Assembly (NCBI RefSeq): GCF_004339545.1 | Contig: NZ_SMGD01000011.1 | Span: 620,001-684,000 of the forward strand | Direction: 5' to 3' | From: Celerinatantimonas diazotrophica | Lineage (GTDB): Bacteria > Pseudomonadota > Gammaproteobacteria > Enterobacterales > Celerinatantimonadaceae | Length of the DNA stretch: 64,000 nucleotides | The notes under the pieces: generated by a model | The model's database searches: none | What the model was told of the DNA's origin: nothing | What the model saw: the letters and a program-made list of their open reading frames with translations, nothing else | Position numbers and translations under genes: made by a program | Part shown: positions 9,382 to 20,415 of the stretch, piece by piece | How the letters are laid out: each line of letters starts with the position of its first letter | How positions within the stretch are numbered: position 1 is the first letter of the stretch

Positions 9382-10560
9382 ATGGAACATACATGGCGCT
9401 GGTACGGCCCCAACGATCCGGTCACTTTAAGTGATATCAAACAGACAGGTGCAACCGGGATCGTGAATGCATTGCACCATATCCCTAACGGTGAAATCTG
9501 GAGCGTTGATGAAATTGAAAAACGCAAGGCTTTGATTGAACAAGCAGGTTTAACTTGGTCAGTGGTTGAAAGTGTCCCGGTACACGAAGAGATTAAAACC
9601 CATACGGGGAATTATCAAACCTGGATTGATAATTACAAACAAAGCTTAATCAACTTAGCTAAATGTGGTATCGATACGGTATGTTATAACTTTATGCCAG
9701 TTCTAGACTGGACTCGGACTGATCTTGCATATCGTCTTCCGGATGGATCGTGTGCACTGCGCTTTGATCAAATTGCTTTTGCCGCCTTTGAGCTACATAT
9801 TTTAAAACGCCCCGGTGCAGCTGCAGACTATAGCGACGAGGAACAGGCCCAAGCAAAAACCTATTTTGAAAACATGAGCAGTGCTGATATCGATAAACTC
9901 ACTGCCAATATTATCGCGGGTTTACCTGGAGCTGAAGAAGGCTATACGTTAGCGGAGTTTCAAAAACAGCTAGACCGTTATAAAGACATCGATAAACAGG
10001 CTCTGCGCGAAAACATGCGCTACTTTTTATCGCAATTAATCCCTGTGTGTGAACAATATGGTCTAAAACTAGCCGTACATCCAGACGATCCACCTCGTCC
10101 TATTTTGGGATTGCCCCGCATTGTCTCGACAATTGAAGATATGCAGTGGCTGAGCGAGGCCGTCCCCAGTTTAATGAATGGCTTTACGATGTGTACTGGA
10201 TCTTATGGAGTTCGCGCTGACAATGACTTGGTCAATATGATCAACACTTTTGCTAACCGCATTTACTTCATTCATTTGCGCTCAACTGAACGTGAAGAGA
10301 ATCCAAAAAGCTTCCATGAAGCCTCGCATCTAAAAGGTGATGTGAATATGCTCGGCGTCATGAGTGCGCTGTTAAAAGAGGAACAACGGCGGGAGAATGC
10401 AGGTGATCTGCGGCTAATTCCGATGCGTCCAGACCATGGACATCAGATGCTGGATGACCTCAACAAACAAACCAACCCGGGGTATTCATGCATTGGCCGG
10501 ATGAAAGGCTTGGCAGAACTCAGCGGCATGGAACAAGCCCTGAAGCAATTAATGGCTTAA
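9382..10560 (+). CDS. uxuA: Mannonate dehydratase UxuA
   Basis: The 392-aa protein matches UxuA along its length, opening [19 protein letters not shown] and continuing with [17 protein letters not shown]. It dehydrates D-mannonate to 2-keto-3-deoxygluconate, using a divalent metal in a TIM-barrel fold. The region [19 protein letters not shown] (about residues 229-247) and DHGHQM near the C-terminus contain the His and Asp residues expected around the metal. It follows the regulator by 26 bp, with GAGAG as a weak RBS. No KDG kinase or aldolase is present in this window, so the pathway must finish elsewhere. Confidence 0.95.
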   Translation: MEHTWRWYGPNDPVTLSDIKQTGATGIVNALHHIPNGEIWSVDEIEKRKALIEQAGLTWSVVESVPVHEEIKTHTGNYQTWIDNYKQSLINLAKCGIDTVCYNFMPVLDWTRTDLAYRLPDGSCALRFDQIAFAAFELHILKRPGAAADYSDEEQAQAKTYFENMSSADIDKLTANIIAGLPGAEEGYTLAEFQKQLDRYKDIDKQALRENMRYFLSQLIPVCEQYGLKLAVHPDDPPRPILGLPRIVSTIEDMQWLSEAVPSLMNGFTMCTGSYGVRADNDLVNMINTFANRIYFIHLRSTEREENPKSFHEASHLKGDVNMLGVMSALLKEEQRRENAGDLRLIPMRPDHGHQMLDDLNKQTNPGYSCIGRMKGLAELSGMEQALKQLMA

Positions 10561-10586
10561 GCCATTATATTTATCAAAACAAACGC

Positions 10587-10617
10587 TCGGCCTACTCCTA
10601 GAGTAGGCCGAATTGTC
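10587..10617. terminator. Bidirectional terminator between uxuA and the carboxylesterase gene
   Basis: TCGGCCTACTC at 10587-10597 pairs perfectly with GAGTAGGCCGA at 10601-10611 around a 3-nt loop. ATTGTCT follows on the plus strand. The minus strand continues GCGTTTGTTTTG, a U-rich tail for the opposite gene. Confidence 0.78.
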
Positions 10618-10618
10618 T

Positions 10619-12160
10619 CTACTTAGCTAACGTTTCAACCATGTTTAGCTGCGCCTGTTGTGGATCGCGTAGCGCATGGCTTTGCGTTGCCCCTTTAGGT
10701 GAAAACCACATCAGCTGATCGGTTTTAGAACTATAAGCAGGCCAATGCGGTAAAGAGGCTCCATTCGGATTACCTGTTTTAGCAAAATTCACCCAGTATT
10801 GATGGATCAAATCCGCCATTTTTTGATCGCGTGCGGTAACGTTTGGACCATAGGTTGCCGCCAATGTTTTAAAGACATAAGCAATCTCGGAGGCATGTTT
10901 CGCGCCTTGCCATTGCCCTTCTCGAGCATTAGCGACATAACCAAAACGATACTCCCAAACCGGGACATTTTGGCCCGCGAACTCTTGGGCGACAAATCGA
11001 GCAGGTTCAATCATCATCTTCTGGCGGGCAATTAACTCAGACAAGGCTTTAGTTCCCTGAATATCACGGTAAGCTTTTGCCGCCTGAGATTGATGCTGGC
11101 CAAACATCGCTAACACTTGCGCACGATTTTGATAGTGTTGGCGGACAAATCCTAAGTCATCATCATTGGCTCCCACAAGCAATGGCACATGGGCAAAATC
11201 ACCCGCTCGATATGCTTTTTCTGGGTTTTCACTAATGACATGACCATCCATCATTGGGCCGGAATAAGTCTGACGTTGCGCCTCCATATTCCACATATTG
11301 AGATCACCAGCAATCGTTTTGCCTGGCAAAGAACGCAGTTTCGCCAACGCTTGCTGACCACTTGACTCGATTCCTAACTGTTTGGCAAATCGAACGCCGG
11401 TCTGCTGTGCTTTTTTCCACGGATATTGGCCGTTGATCTGATAGCGTCCACCGCCTGATTCAATGATAGCCTTGTTAAACAGATTGCGACTATAATGGCT
11501 CGTCAATAGTGCATGAATCGAATAACCACCAGCAGACTCCCCTACCACCGTGACATTGTTGGGATCCCCGCCAAAGGAGATAATGTTATCCTGAACCCAG
11601 CGCAAAGCTTTAATCTGGTCCATTAACCCATAGTTCCCCCGAAATAGATTTCCAGATAATGCAGGATGAGCAAAAAAGCCAAGACGGCCGAGTCGATAAT
11701 TAAAGCTCACAAAAATGACCCCGCTTTTCGCAAATGCTTTGCCTGAATACACCGGCGAAGCACTTCCACCATTGACAAATCCCCCCCCATAGATCCAAAC
11801 CATCACGGGCAATCGACCATTCCCACGACTGGGTCGCCAGACATTCAAAGTGAGACAGTTCTCGCTGTAATGATCAGGTAGCGGTGTCGAACTCCCTTTC
11901 ATAGGCGTTTGTAAACAGCTCGGACCAAAGGCTGTCGTTTTTTTTATTCCCTGCCATGAGGTGGCAGATAATGGCCGCTGCCAACGCAACTTACCAACAG
12001 GAGGTTTAGCATAAGGGATCCCTAAAAAAGCATCGACACCATTGACTGAACGGCCCTCAACGCGGCCCGAATGCAGCTGAACAATAGGCGCTGCAATGAC
12101 ACTTTCCCCTATGCTGAAAGCCACTAAAAAAAATGTAAGCAACCACTTACAAGGTTTCAT
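10619..12160 (-). CDS. Secreted type-B carboxylesterase
   Basis: I choose the ATG at 12160 (513 aa), which has AGGAG five bases upstream; the GTG two codons earlier would overlap that RBS. A signal peptide ends near VIAAP. The alpha/beta-hydrolase features of the carboxylesterase/cholinesterase family follow: the GIPYAKPPVG block, SENCLTLNVWRP, an oxyanion-hole YGGGF (about residues 124-128) and the nucleophile elbow GESAGG (Ser near 209). The catalytic His is probably in QGAKHASEIAYVF. It would hydrolyse esters in the periplasm or outside the cell; the substrate is unknown. It is convergent with uxuA, so the proximity is not evidence of a shared role. Confidence 0.88.
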   Translation of the reverse strand: MKPCKWLLTFFLVAFSIGESVIAAPIVQLHSGRVEGRSVNGVDAFLGIPYAKPPVGKLRWQRPLSATSWQGIKKTTAFGPSCLQTPMKGSSTPLPDHYSENCLTLNVWRPSRGNGRLPVMVWIYGGGFVNGGSASPVYSGKAFAKSGVIFVSFNYRLGRLGFFAHPALSGNLFRGNYGLMDQIKALRWVQDNIISFGGDPNNVTVVGESAGGYSIHALLTSHYSRNLFNKAIIESGGGRYQINGQYPWKKAQQTGVRFAKQLGIESSGQQALAKLRSLPGKTIAGDLNMWNMEAQRQTYSGPMMDGHVISENPEKAYRAGDFAHVPLLVGANDDDLGFVRQHYQNRAQVLAMFGQHQSQAAKAYRDIQGTKALSELIARQKMMIEPARFVAQEFAGQNVPVWEYRFGYVANAREGQWQGAKHASEIAYVFKTLAATYGPNVTARDQKMADLIHQYWVNFAKTGNPNGASLPHWPAYSSKTDQLMWFSPKGATQSHALRDPQQAQLNMVETLAK

Positions 12161-12372
12161 AAACACTCCTGTATACAGATGATTGACCCAAAACCAATAT
12201 TTTATAAGTATCGTAATCAGATAACCATTTGACTTTCACTCAGTTAGACACTTTATATCCATTCGCCAGCATCCATCACAAAGCCGATAAAACAGCAAGG
12301 AATAAACTGAGCAGATTGACAAATATCAGCTATATTTTTACTTGATTGATAAATAATAAGAAAACTTAATCA

Positions 12373-12639
12373 CTAGGGACTGTTGACCTTTGGTGGTTGA
12401 ATTTTGTTCAAATGAAACGCATTTTGAACGCGGCGCACCCTGCGTCGCTTAATGAGTTAAGCAAGCAGGGCAACAAAGTTCAGGATGCGTTTAAATGAAC
12501 CCCAAGGGCAGTATCTGAGAGGAATTTATCCAGCGTTAAACGTTCTTTGTGGCCAATAACTACACGGCACAACGTTTGCCTTGACTAAATCCCTCTCAGA
12601 TTTCTGCAAAACTAATCACAAAAGGTCAACAGTCCCTAG
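12373..12639. mobile_element. 267-bp MITE-like element, copy 2
   Basis: The ends CTAGGGACTGTTGACCTTT and AAAGGTCAACAGTCCCTAG are perfect inverted repeats. CTAG at both edges could be part of the repeat or a duplicated CTAG target. Inside lie two more facing segments (GTTCAAAT..CATTTTGAAC and GTTCAGGATGCG..AAATGAAC), so the strand can fold into a long hairpin. No ORF of any size is present. It is nearly identical to the copy at 29,734-30,002, which points to recent movement by a transposase encoded elsewhere. It lies between the esterase and the binding-protein gene. The AT-rich DNA from 12,161 to 12,372 shows nothing I can name. Confidence 0.85.
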
Positions 12640-12693
12640 ACTGCTCAAAGTTATGGAAAAACGAGAACTTTCGCTTGAGTCTGGAGTAGACCG

Positions 12694-13644
12694 ATGCAAA
12701 TACCCTATCTAGCAGGAATAAAAAAGCAACTGATTATCACTTTATACCTGGTGCTCTTATGGTCTGTTTCAACAGCCAGCTGGGCAAGATTTATCGCTGT
12801 GACAGCTAACCAAAATGATACCTTTCGGAATATAATTTTATCGAGTATAGAACAAAAAGCTGATTTACAAGGTGATGAGACGTACATCGACTTTGCCGAA
12901 AATGACCCGATTTATCAAATCGAGCAAATAAAGCTTTATATGACGCAAAAACCAGACGCATTGATTGTTCTCCCCACCTCTTCCGATGAACAACATAACC
13001 GAGAAATTCTCAAACTCGCTGGTAATATCCCCGTCGTTTTTATCAACGTAGAGCCATTTACTGATCTTAACAAATTACCCAAAAATGCCGTTTATGTCGG
13101 CTCAAATGAGCTCGAATCAGGCACTATGGAAATGGAAGAGCTGGCACGCTTAGCAGGTTATAAAGGCAAAGTTGCCCTGCTGATTGGAAAACAAACCCAT
13201 CCAGCAGCACAAAAGCGGACTCAAGATGTCAAAGATGTTCTAGCGAAATATCCAAACATGACACTGGTTGCCAGCCAGGTGGCGAACTGGTCACGCAACG
13301 AAGCGTACAGTGTCACTAAAAAATGGCTGGCTGAAAAGCTCGATTTCAATATTCTGGTAGCCAATAACGATGAAATGATTATCGGCGCTATTTTAGCGTT
13401 TCAAGATGCTGGTATTGACCCCAAACCTTACCTTTTAGGCGGTATTGACGCCACGCCAGATGCACTACAACAAATGCAAGAAGGCAATTTAGATGTCACC
13501 GTATTACAAGATGCGAAAGGACAAGGCTCTGCGGCACTTGAGGTCACTGATCAGCTACTACAGGGACAAAAACTACCACCAGCTCACTGGGTTCCATTTA
13601 AATTAATCACTCCGAATAACTATCAACAGTTACTGAGTAAATAA
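12694..13644 (+). CDS. Stand-alone periplasmic sugar-binding protein (RbsB-like)
   Basis: The 316-aa protein has a signal peptide (hydrophobic residues about 12-28, ending ASWAR) and a type-I periplasmic-binding-protein fold. The pattern includes DALIVLPTSSDE (about residues 89-100), IPVVFINVEPF (about 114-124), KVALLIGK (about 153-160), NILVANNDEMIIGAILAFQDAG (about 219-240) and LLGGIDATPDAL. This is the family of ribose, galactose and AI-2 binding proteins. No ABC ATPase or permease is nearby; instead the next gene, 32 bp later, is a chemoreceptor. It therefore probably presents a sugar to that receptor (inference) rather than feeding a transporter. Confidence 0.82.
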   Translation: MQIPYLAGIKKQLIITLYLVLLWSVSTASWARFIAVTANQNDTFRNIILSSIEQKADLQGDETYIDFAENDPIYQIEQIKLYMTQKPDALIVLPTSSDEQHNREILKLAGNIPVVFINVEPFTDLNKLPKNAVYVGSNELESGTMEMEELARLAGYKGKVALLIGKQTHPAAQKRTQDVKDVLAKYPNMTLVASQVANWSRNEAYSVTKKWLAEKLDFNILVANNDEMIIGAILAFQDAGIDPKPYLLGGIDATPDALQQMQEGNLDVTVLQDAKGQGSAALEVTDQLLQGQKLPPAHWVPFKLITPNNYQQLLSK

Positions 13645-13676
13645 GATCAGGATTTTAAAGGACAAGGAGCCTTATT

Positions 13677-15665
13677 ATGTCATTTACCTTAGTGCAGCGC
13701 ATTGTCGGTGGCTTTATATTATTACTGATAGTTTTTTTAGTATCGGTTGTCGTTAACTATACATCGGTGGACCAAATCGCCGGAAACTTCAAGGAAATTT
13801 CCAATAAAACGCTCCCTCTATCTAATATTGCCAACAATACCAAGATCACCTTATTACAGCAAAACCAAAATTTACTGATGGTCTTTCATGCCGAAAAGCC
13901 AAACGCGATTGATCCACTCCGTAAAAACTTTGAGCAATCCGATCAAGAGATAAGTGCTCTATTAGGTAAAATCCCTCAGCCCATTATTGATGCCAATAAG
14001 GCATTATCCGAAAAGGTTGCTGCAATTAAATCCATTCGCAAAAATTATGCATCAGCTGGCATACAACTCATGGCTATTCGCAAACAGAAGCTGACAAACA
14101 ATGAAGCGATTAATGTACAGTTAAATTACATGAGTCGTTTAGAACGACGCTTAAACTACTATCTGGCTAAATATAGTAAACCGCGTTATGCAAAGGCAAA
14201 CTTTCAAAGCATCATAAAAGGGTTAGATAGAGAAACAAAAGTCATACTGAATGCATTTAATAATTATTTAGTCGATAAAAACTTTGCCAATTTGCAAAAA
14301 GCAGTCTCGGGAATGGATGCGATTATCCCTAGGCGGCTAGCATCCATTAAAGAACTTGATGTTGACCGCGGCAAGGTATTCAGTGTAGTGCTTAACCCGC
14401 TAATTGAACAACTAAGTGCTAAAGATGGGCTCTATCACCTTTACCTGACTAATAACATGCTCACCGAACAAGAAGAGCAACTTTTAAATGACTCCAATCG
14501 CTTAGTGACAGAACTTCTAGCAGATGCAGATGCCTTTGTGAAACAAGCTAATCAGATGGTCATGAGTGCGCAAGAAAACACAACTGCCCGAATTCACCTG
14601 ATAAAACAGTCCATCATTATGATTAGTGCAATATCGCTGGTGATCGTCATCATTGTGCCGCTATGGATCTCTGGCACCATTCGCCGCTCTATTAAAAAAT
14701 TCCGCCAAGCATTATTGACCATGACTGAGGGCGATCTGCGCATCCAGTTTGACCAATCTGGGCGCGATGAATTTGCTGAACTAGGTGGCTATCTCAATCA
14801 ATTAACAGAGAACCTCCGCCAAACCTTTACAGAGCTAAGCCGTGGTTCAGATAAACTGAGTGAAGTATCCAACCGTAATGCCAGCATTAGTGAGCAAACG
14901 ACACAAGCGGTTGACCATCAACGCCATCTCCTATCGTCAACCGCATCGGCAATGACCGAGATGGAAAGCTCAGTTGCCGAAGTGGCACAACGAGCTCAAG
15001 ACACCATGATGGCTGCCGAACAAGCGGGTAATCAGATGGAAGATGTCAGTCAACGCATCAAACAAGCTGTTAACAACATTCGCGCTCAGGCCGAAGATAT
15101 TGAAAATGCCTCGAAAACAACGTTGGAACTCAATGATTATGGTAAAAAAATCGACTCGATTATTGAAACGATTCAGAATATTGCCGAACAAACGAATCTA
15201 CTTGCTCTTAACGCCGCTATTGAAGCTGCGCGAGCCGGTGAACAAGGCCGTGGGTTTGCGGTCGTAGCAGACGAAGTTCGCTCGCTGGCCAGTCGAACTA
15301 AAAACTCGACGGAAGAGATCCAAAATATGATTGAGCTTATGCAAAAACTCATTCAAGCCGTTGTGGATGTCATTGAACTCAACGTCAGTAAAAACACCTC
15401 AAATATTGAGGTTGCTGAATCCGCCGATCAAGGACTGAACCTGATGAATGACTCCATTCGTCAGATTGTTGAGATGAATATTCAGATTGCCACAGCAACC
15501 GAGGAACAAAGCACCACCACCAAAGATATCAGTGCCAGCGTTGTCAATATTAGTGATGCAGCCGAGCAGACCGCTAAAGGCGCTGAAGATAATGCTCAGA
15601 CGAGTCATTCACTGAGTCAACAAGCTCACCAGCAACGCGAACTCGTCAACCGTTTTCAACTCTAG
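13677..15665 (+). CDS. Methyl-accepting chemotaxis protein
   Basis: The 662-aa chemoreceptor starts after AAGGAG. It has a first membrane helix at about residues 9-30, a helical periplasmic sensor of about 280 residues, a second membrane helix near 313-335, a HAMP domain ([20 protein letters not shown]), and a cytoplasmic coiled-coil with the conserved hairpin tip [20 protein letters not shown] near 510. That tip contacts CheA/CheW. The protein ends in NRFQL and has no NWETF-type CheR/CheB tether. The sensor is long and helical, and the neighbouring sugar-binding protein suggests indirect ligand sensing in the style of Trg with RbsB. Confidence 0.95.
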   Translation: MSFTLVQRIVGGFILLLIVFLVSVVVNYTSVDQIAGNFKEISNKTLPLSNIANNTKITLLQQNQNLLMVFHAEKPNAIDPLRKNFEQSDQEISALLGKIPQPIIDANKALSEKVAAIKSIRKNYASAGIQLMAIRKQKLTNNEAINVQLNYMSRLERRLNYYLAKYSKPRYAKANFQSIIKGLDRETKVILNAFNNYLVDKNFANLQKAVSGMDAIIPRRLASIKELDVDRGKVFSVVLNPLIEQLSAKDGLYHLYLTNNMLTEQEEQLLNDSNRLVTELLADADAFVKQANQMVMSAQENTTARIHLIKQSIIMISAISLVIVIIVPLWISGTIRRSIKKFRQALLTMTEGDLRIQFDQSGRDEFAELGGYLNQLTENLRQTFTELSRGSDKLSEVSNRNASISEQTTQAVDHQRHLLSSTASAMTEMESSVAEVAQRAQDTMMAAEQAGNQMEDVSQRIKQAVNNIRAQAEDIENASKTTLELNDYGKKIDSIIETIQNIAEQTNLLALNAAIEAARAGEQGRGFAVVADEVRSLASRTKNSTEEIQNMIELMQKLIQAVVDVIELNVSKNTSNIEVAESADQGLNLMNDSIRQIVEMNIQIATATEEQSTTTKDISASVVNISDAAEQTAKGAEDNAQTSHSLSQQAHQQRELVNRFQL

Positions 15666-15674
15666 CACCTACAT

Positions 15675-15711
15675 AGCCTCGGTCGTCAGAGCATGACACT
15701 GAGGCTTATTT
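15675..15711 (+). terminator. Terminator after the chemoreceptor gene
   Basis: AGCCTC at 15675-15680 pairs with GAGGCT at 15701-15706, with an inner GTC/GAC pairing, followed by TATTTTG. It lies 10 bp after the stop codon. Confidence 0.5.
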
Positions 15712-15724
15712 TGACAAAAAGTAG

Positions 15725-16291
15725 TTAATAATTAGGGTTAAACTGCCACCAAGAAAAATCAGACATATTCTCTACATGGCGTAGCCCAGCTCGAGCATTT
15801 TTCGGCCAGTCCCGTTCCAATATCCCTTCTTGCACATATTGATGAAAGCTCGAATATTGCCAGCTTTTCACCTCATTAACTAACCCCATACGCACCGGGG
15901 CATAATGGAGTTGATCAACACAGTACTGCCACTGGCTGGAATCTGCCATTAAAGTGCATTCAAAACCATCCTGCCAAACACTTTGCAACTGTTGGGGATT
16001 AAAGCTGTGTATCGCGCAAATATTACTCAAATGGTTACTAAACTGACGTTTGAGCATTCGCACAAATAAACTATAGCGCTCATCCTCAAAGGGAAACAAA
16101 ATCATCATCTGTAATTGATTCGGCAAAACAACCATCGCTTGCATGATCCCTGGATGACGACATAACGAATCCGTTACTGACTTTTTGAGCAATTTAATAT
16201 TATCTAAAAAATAACTACAACTACAATCGACTTGCCTTAAAGATAATAAATAGCAGCCATTAGGCTGATAAGCGCGCCGATAAGAAAACAT
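15725..16291 (-). CDS. RAYT-like protein with both catalytic motifs lost
   Basis: The 188-aa ORF aligns with the intact RAYT at 61,525-62,028: YRRAY..NGCY at the N-terminus, QAMVVLP in the core and WQYSSFHQYVQEGIL in the C-terminal part. RAYTs are Y1/HUH single-strand transposases tied to REP palindromes. Here the metal-binding HUH triad is QLQ (residues 59-61), where the intact copy has HIH at the same numbering. The catalytic Tyr in NYIHRNP is replaced by Gln127 in DQLHYAP. An 8-10-residue insertion near 88-98 and a longer Trp-rich tail also set it apart. The frame is undisturbed and no REP lies within several kb. It may be a non-cutting, possibly DNA-binding derivative, or a gene early in decay. 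Confidence 0.72.
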   Translation of the reverse strand: MFSYRRAYQPNGCYLLSLRQVDCSCSYFLDNIKLLKKSVTDSLCRHPGIMQAMVVLPNQLQMMILFPFEDERYSLFVRMLKRQFSNHLSNICAIHSFNPQQLQSVWQDGFECTLMADSSQWQYCVDQLHYAPVRMGLVNEVKSWQYSSFHQYVQEGILERDWPKNARAGLRHVENMSDFSWWQFNPNY

Positions 16292-16662
16292 AACAACTGT
16301 CCTTGTTCTTTTATAACAGACCTTACGAGCATATCGAATGAATCAAAATTATAACAAAGTAGATAAAAGCGCCCGATATATAGCCATTTATATTAACAAT
16401 TTAGTCATTAACATAAAATAGCCTAAAATGACTAGCCTTTTTAGCTTAATTCGAAACTGATCATACATTTTTTAGACAACAAACGCGACTCTCAGCACTT
16501 TGAAAGAGCAGTATAATAGGCTCAAGATACAATATAGCTCACATTGGCAGTTTGAAAACTTTCATTGGTTATAAATTTGCAATTAAAATTTTTTGACGTC
16601 ATGTCAAGACTATCCGTTCACAATCGTCGCTGGTATGCTTAGAACTATTTATAGGAGCGGTT
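16292..16662. other. AT-rich intergenic region with one TTGAC palindrome
   Basis: This 371-bp gap separates the divergent RAYT-like gene and yffB. The only structure I can point to is TTGAC-GTCAT-GTCAA at 16593-16607, a perfect 5-bp inverted repeat that could be an operator or the -35 region of the yffB promoter. No well-spaced -10 follows it. I see no gene or RNA here. Confidence 0.4.
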
Positions 16663-18836
<2,174 letters not shown>

Positions 18837-18840
<4 letters not shown>

Positions 18841-19550
18841 GCACTTTATATCAATCACTTGCTATCATTCTGGCCCCAACGGCCGCCTACAGTTTTTTAT
18901 TACTGATGCTCGTGCACTACAGAGGACAAATCTGTGCAGGCCAACGGAGCCGACTCAGTCAACAGTTTGGCACCTTATGGAGTTTATCTTCGCTTGGATT
19001 AGTCAGCACGATTGTGGCCCAACGCCACGCTTGGCTCATCATCATACTATTAACGGTGAGTGTCCTCTGCGGCTGGATTTTAAGTATCAAACAACTTCGC
19101 TTAGCAAACAAACGAACACTCGATACTCGTATCTGGTGGCTCAGTGGCGCCCCACTGATTGCCGCAGCGCTCATCATCAGTGCGCATCATCGCTATAGCA
19201 TTCTGGCAATGTTGTTAGCCGCTCTGGCAGTAACCCATTGGATTATGGTGAAAGCCAAGCACCGCTTAAGCGCCTTTGACCGAATACTGCCAATCTGTGC
19301 TATCGCCGTGTTAGCATTGACGGTCTGCTTGTGCGCGTTGCAAATTTACCAGTATGGTGAACAACCATTGCTGGCGGCACTTACTCATAAATTTATTCAT
19401 TTGGTTGGTTTTTCCTTAGCTGGTATGCTGATCTGGTTACTCCCATTATTAAAAGATATGGAACCCACAGCGGGCCAATTGGGAGCCACAAGTTTGAGTT
19501 TGATCATTGCCGGAATTGCCGTAACCGAATTACAGTTTCTATTGCAATAA
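18837..19550 (+). CDS. Hypothetical inner membrane protein, seven to eight helices
   Basis: The 237-aa protein consists of about eight hydrophobic segments joined by short basic loops (SRLSQQ, RHAW, KAKHRLSAFDR). No motif I can assign to a family is visible. It starts inside the stop of the M15 gene (4-bp overlap) and is followed 38 bp later by the ypfN-like gene, so it belongs to the dapE operon. A transporter-like or cell-wall-related function would be guesswork. Confidence 0.6.
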
Positions 19551-19588
19551 CGTACAATGCTTTATTAGATGAGCTTCGGGAGTCAAGG

Positions 19589-19768
19589 ATGAAATTTTGG
19601 TTGATTATAGTCATCATTGTCTTCGTGATTGGGGCATTTTTAAATACCATCAAAGACATGCGCCGCAGTACCGACGCTTATGCAAAACGACGCGCCAAGG
19701 AATTGGCTGAATTTGACGCGAAAGCAAAAGCCAACCAAGATGATGACAATTCATCATCGAAGGAGTAA
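19589..19768 (+). CDS. ypfN: UPF0370 small membrane protein YpfN-like
   Basis: This 59-aa gene starts at ATG after AAGG. It opens MKFWLIIVIIVFVIGAFLNT and continues IKDMRR, then a charged tail rich in Lys, Asp and Ser. That is the layout of E. coli YpfN (one N-terminal membrane helix ending LLNVIKDLKR), which likewise lies just downstream of dapE. The function is unknown. The end of the gene contains the AAGGAG that serves as RBS for fur, so the two are probably coupled. Confidence 0.75.
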   Translation: MKFWLIIVIIVFVIGAFLNTIKDMRRSTDAYAKRRAKELAEFDAKAKANQDDDNSSSKE

Positions 19769-19771
19769 CCC

Positions 19772-20203
19772 TTGACTGAAACAGAATTGCTAATTAAAAA
19801 AGTTGGGCTAAAAGTCACATCGGCTCGGGTGAAAATTTTAACCATGCTCGAGTTTGCGAACCCTCGTCATTTAAGTGCAGAAGATATCTATAAACAGTTA
19901 TTAGATGAGGGCGAAACACTTGGATTAGCAACGGTTTATCGTGTACTCAATCAGTTTGCCGATACAGGATTAGTCACGCGACATAACTTTGAAGGCAACA
20001 GTGCTATTTTTGAGCGAGCCTCAGGCCATCACGACCATTTAATCTGCCAAAGCTGCGGTAAAATCATTGAGTTTAATGACCCGGTTATTGACACTCGCCT
20101 TGAAGAGATAGCCAAAGAATACCATCTGAAACTCACCACTAAAGACTTGGCATTATTTGGTAAATGCCAGTGTGAAGATCATAATTCATCTAACGACAAC
20201 TAG
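19772..20203 (+). CDS. fur: Ferric uptake regulator Fur
   Basis: The 143-aa protein begins at TTG 19772. AAGGAG ends 6 bp before this codon, and the resulting MTETELLIKKVGLKVTSARVKIL aligns with the N-terminus of Fur, so a TTG start is well supported. The winged helix occupies about residues 1-82 (LATVYRVLNQFADTGL is the recognition region). The metal motifs GHHDH (about 88-92) and CQSCG (about 94-98) follow, with a second Cys pair CQC near the end. It represses iron uptake genes when Fe2+ is bound. It is the last gene of the yffB-dapE group; in many relatives fur stands alone, so this placement is unusual. Confidence 0.94.
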   Translation: MTETELLIKKVGLKVTSARVKILTMLEFANPRHLSAEDIYKQLLDEGETLGLATVYRVLNQFADTGLVTRHNFEGNSAIFERASGHHDHLICQSCGKIIEFNDPVIDTRLEEIAKEYHLKLTTKDLALFGKCQCEDHNSSNDN

Positions 20204-20237
20204 CTGTATCCTCTCTCATTTGCTTCTTGTAAGTTTA

Positions 20238-20257
20238 TCTGCTTTAGCAAAAGCAGA
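20238..20257 (+). terminator. Hairpin downstream of fur
   Basis: TCTGCTTT at 20238-20245 and AAAGCAGA at 20250-20257 form a perfect 8-bp stem with a 4-nt loop. The tail is ATAATTAATT rather than a T-run, so termination is possible but not clear. Confidence 0.4.
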
Positions 20258-20336
20258 ATAATTAATTATAAAAATTTATTATTAAATCAAATAGTTAAAC
20301 GGCAATTAATCGCCATATTCATTATTTAAATAAAGA

Positions 20337-20407
20337 TTGCTTAGGCAACTAGTTGCTTTTTACCTTCAAGATCAGTATATTTGTCAACAATATGATTGCC
20401 TAGGCAA
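20337..20407 (+). promoter_or_regulatory. Promoter and palindromic operators of the marR-emrAB operon
   Basis: TTGCTT at 20353-20358 and TATATT at 20376-20381 are separated by 17 bp, a good sigma-70 promoter. Overlapping the -35 are TTGCTTAGGCAA (20337-20348) and the perfect GCAACTAGTTGC (20345-20356). Downstream of the +1, touching the start region, lies the perfect 12-mer TTGCCTAGGCAA (20396-20407). Repeated TTGC..GCAA palindromes on both sides of a promoter are what an autoregulating MarR repressor would need. Confidence 0.7.
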
Positions 20408-20415
20408 ATATTGCT

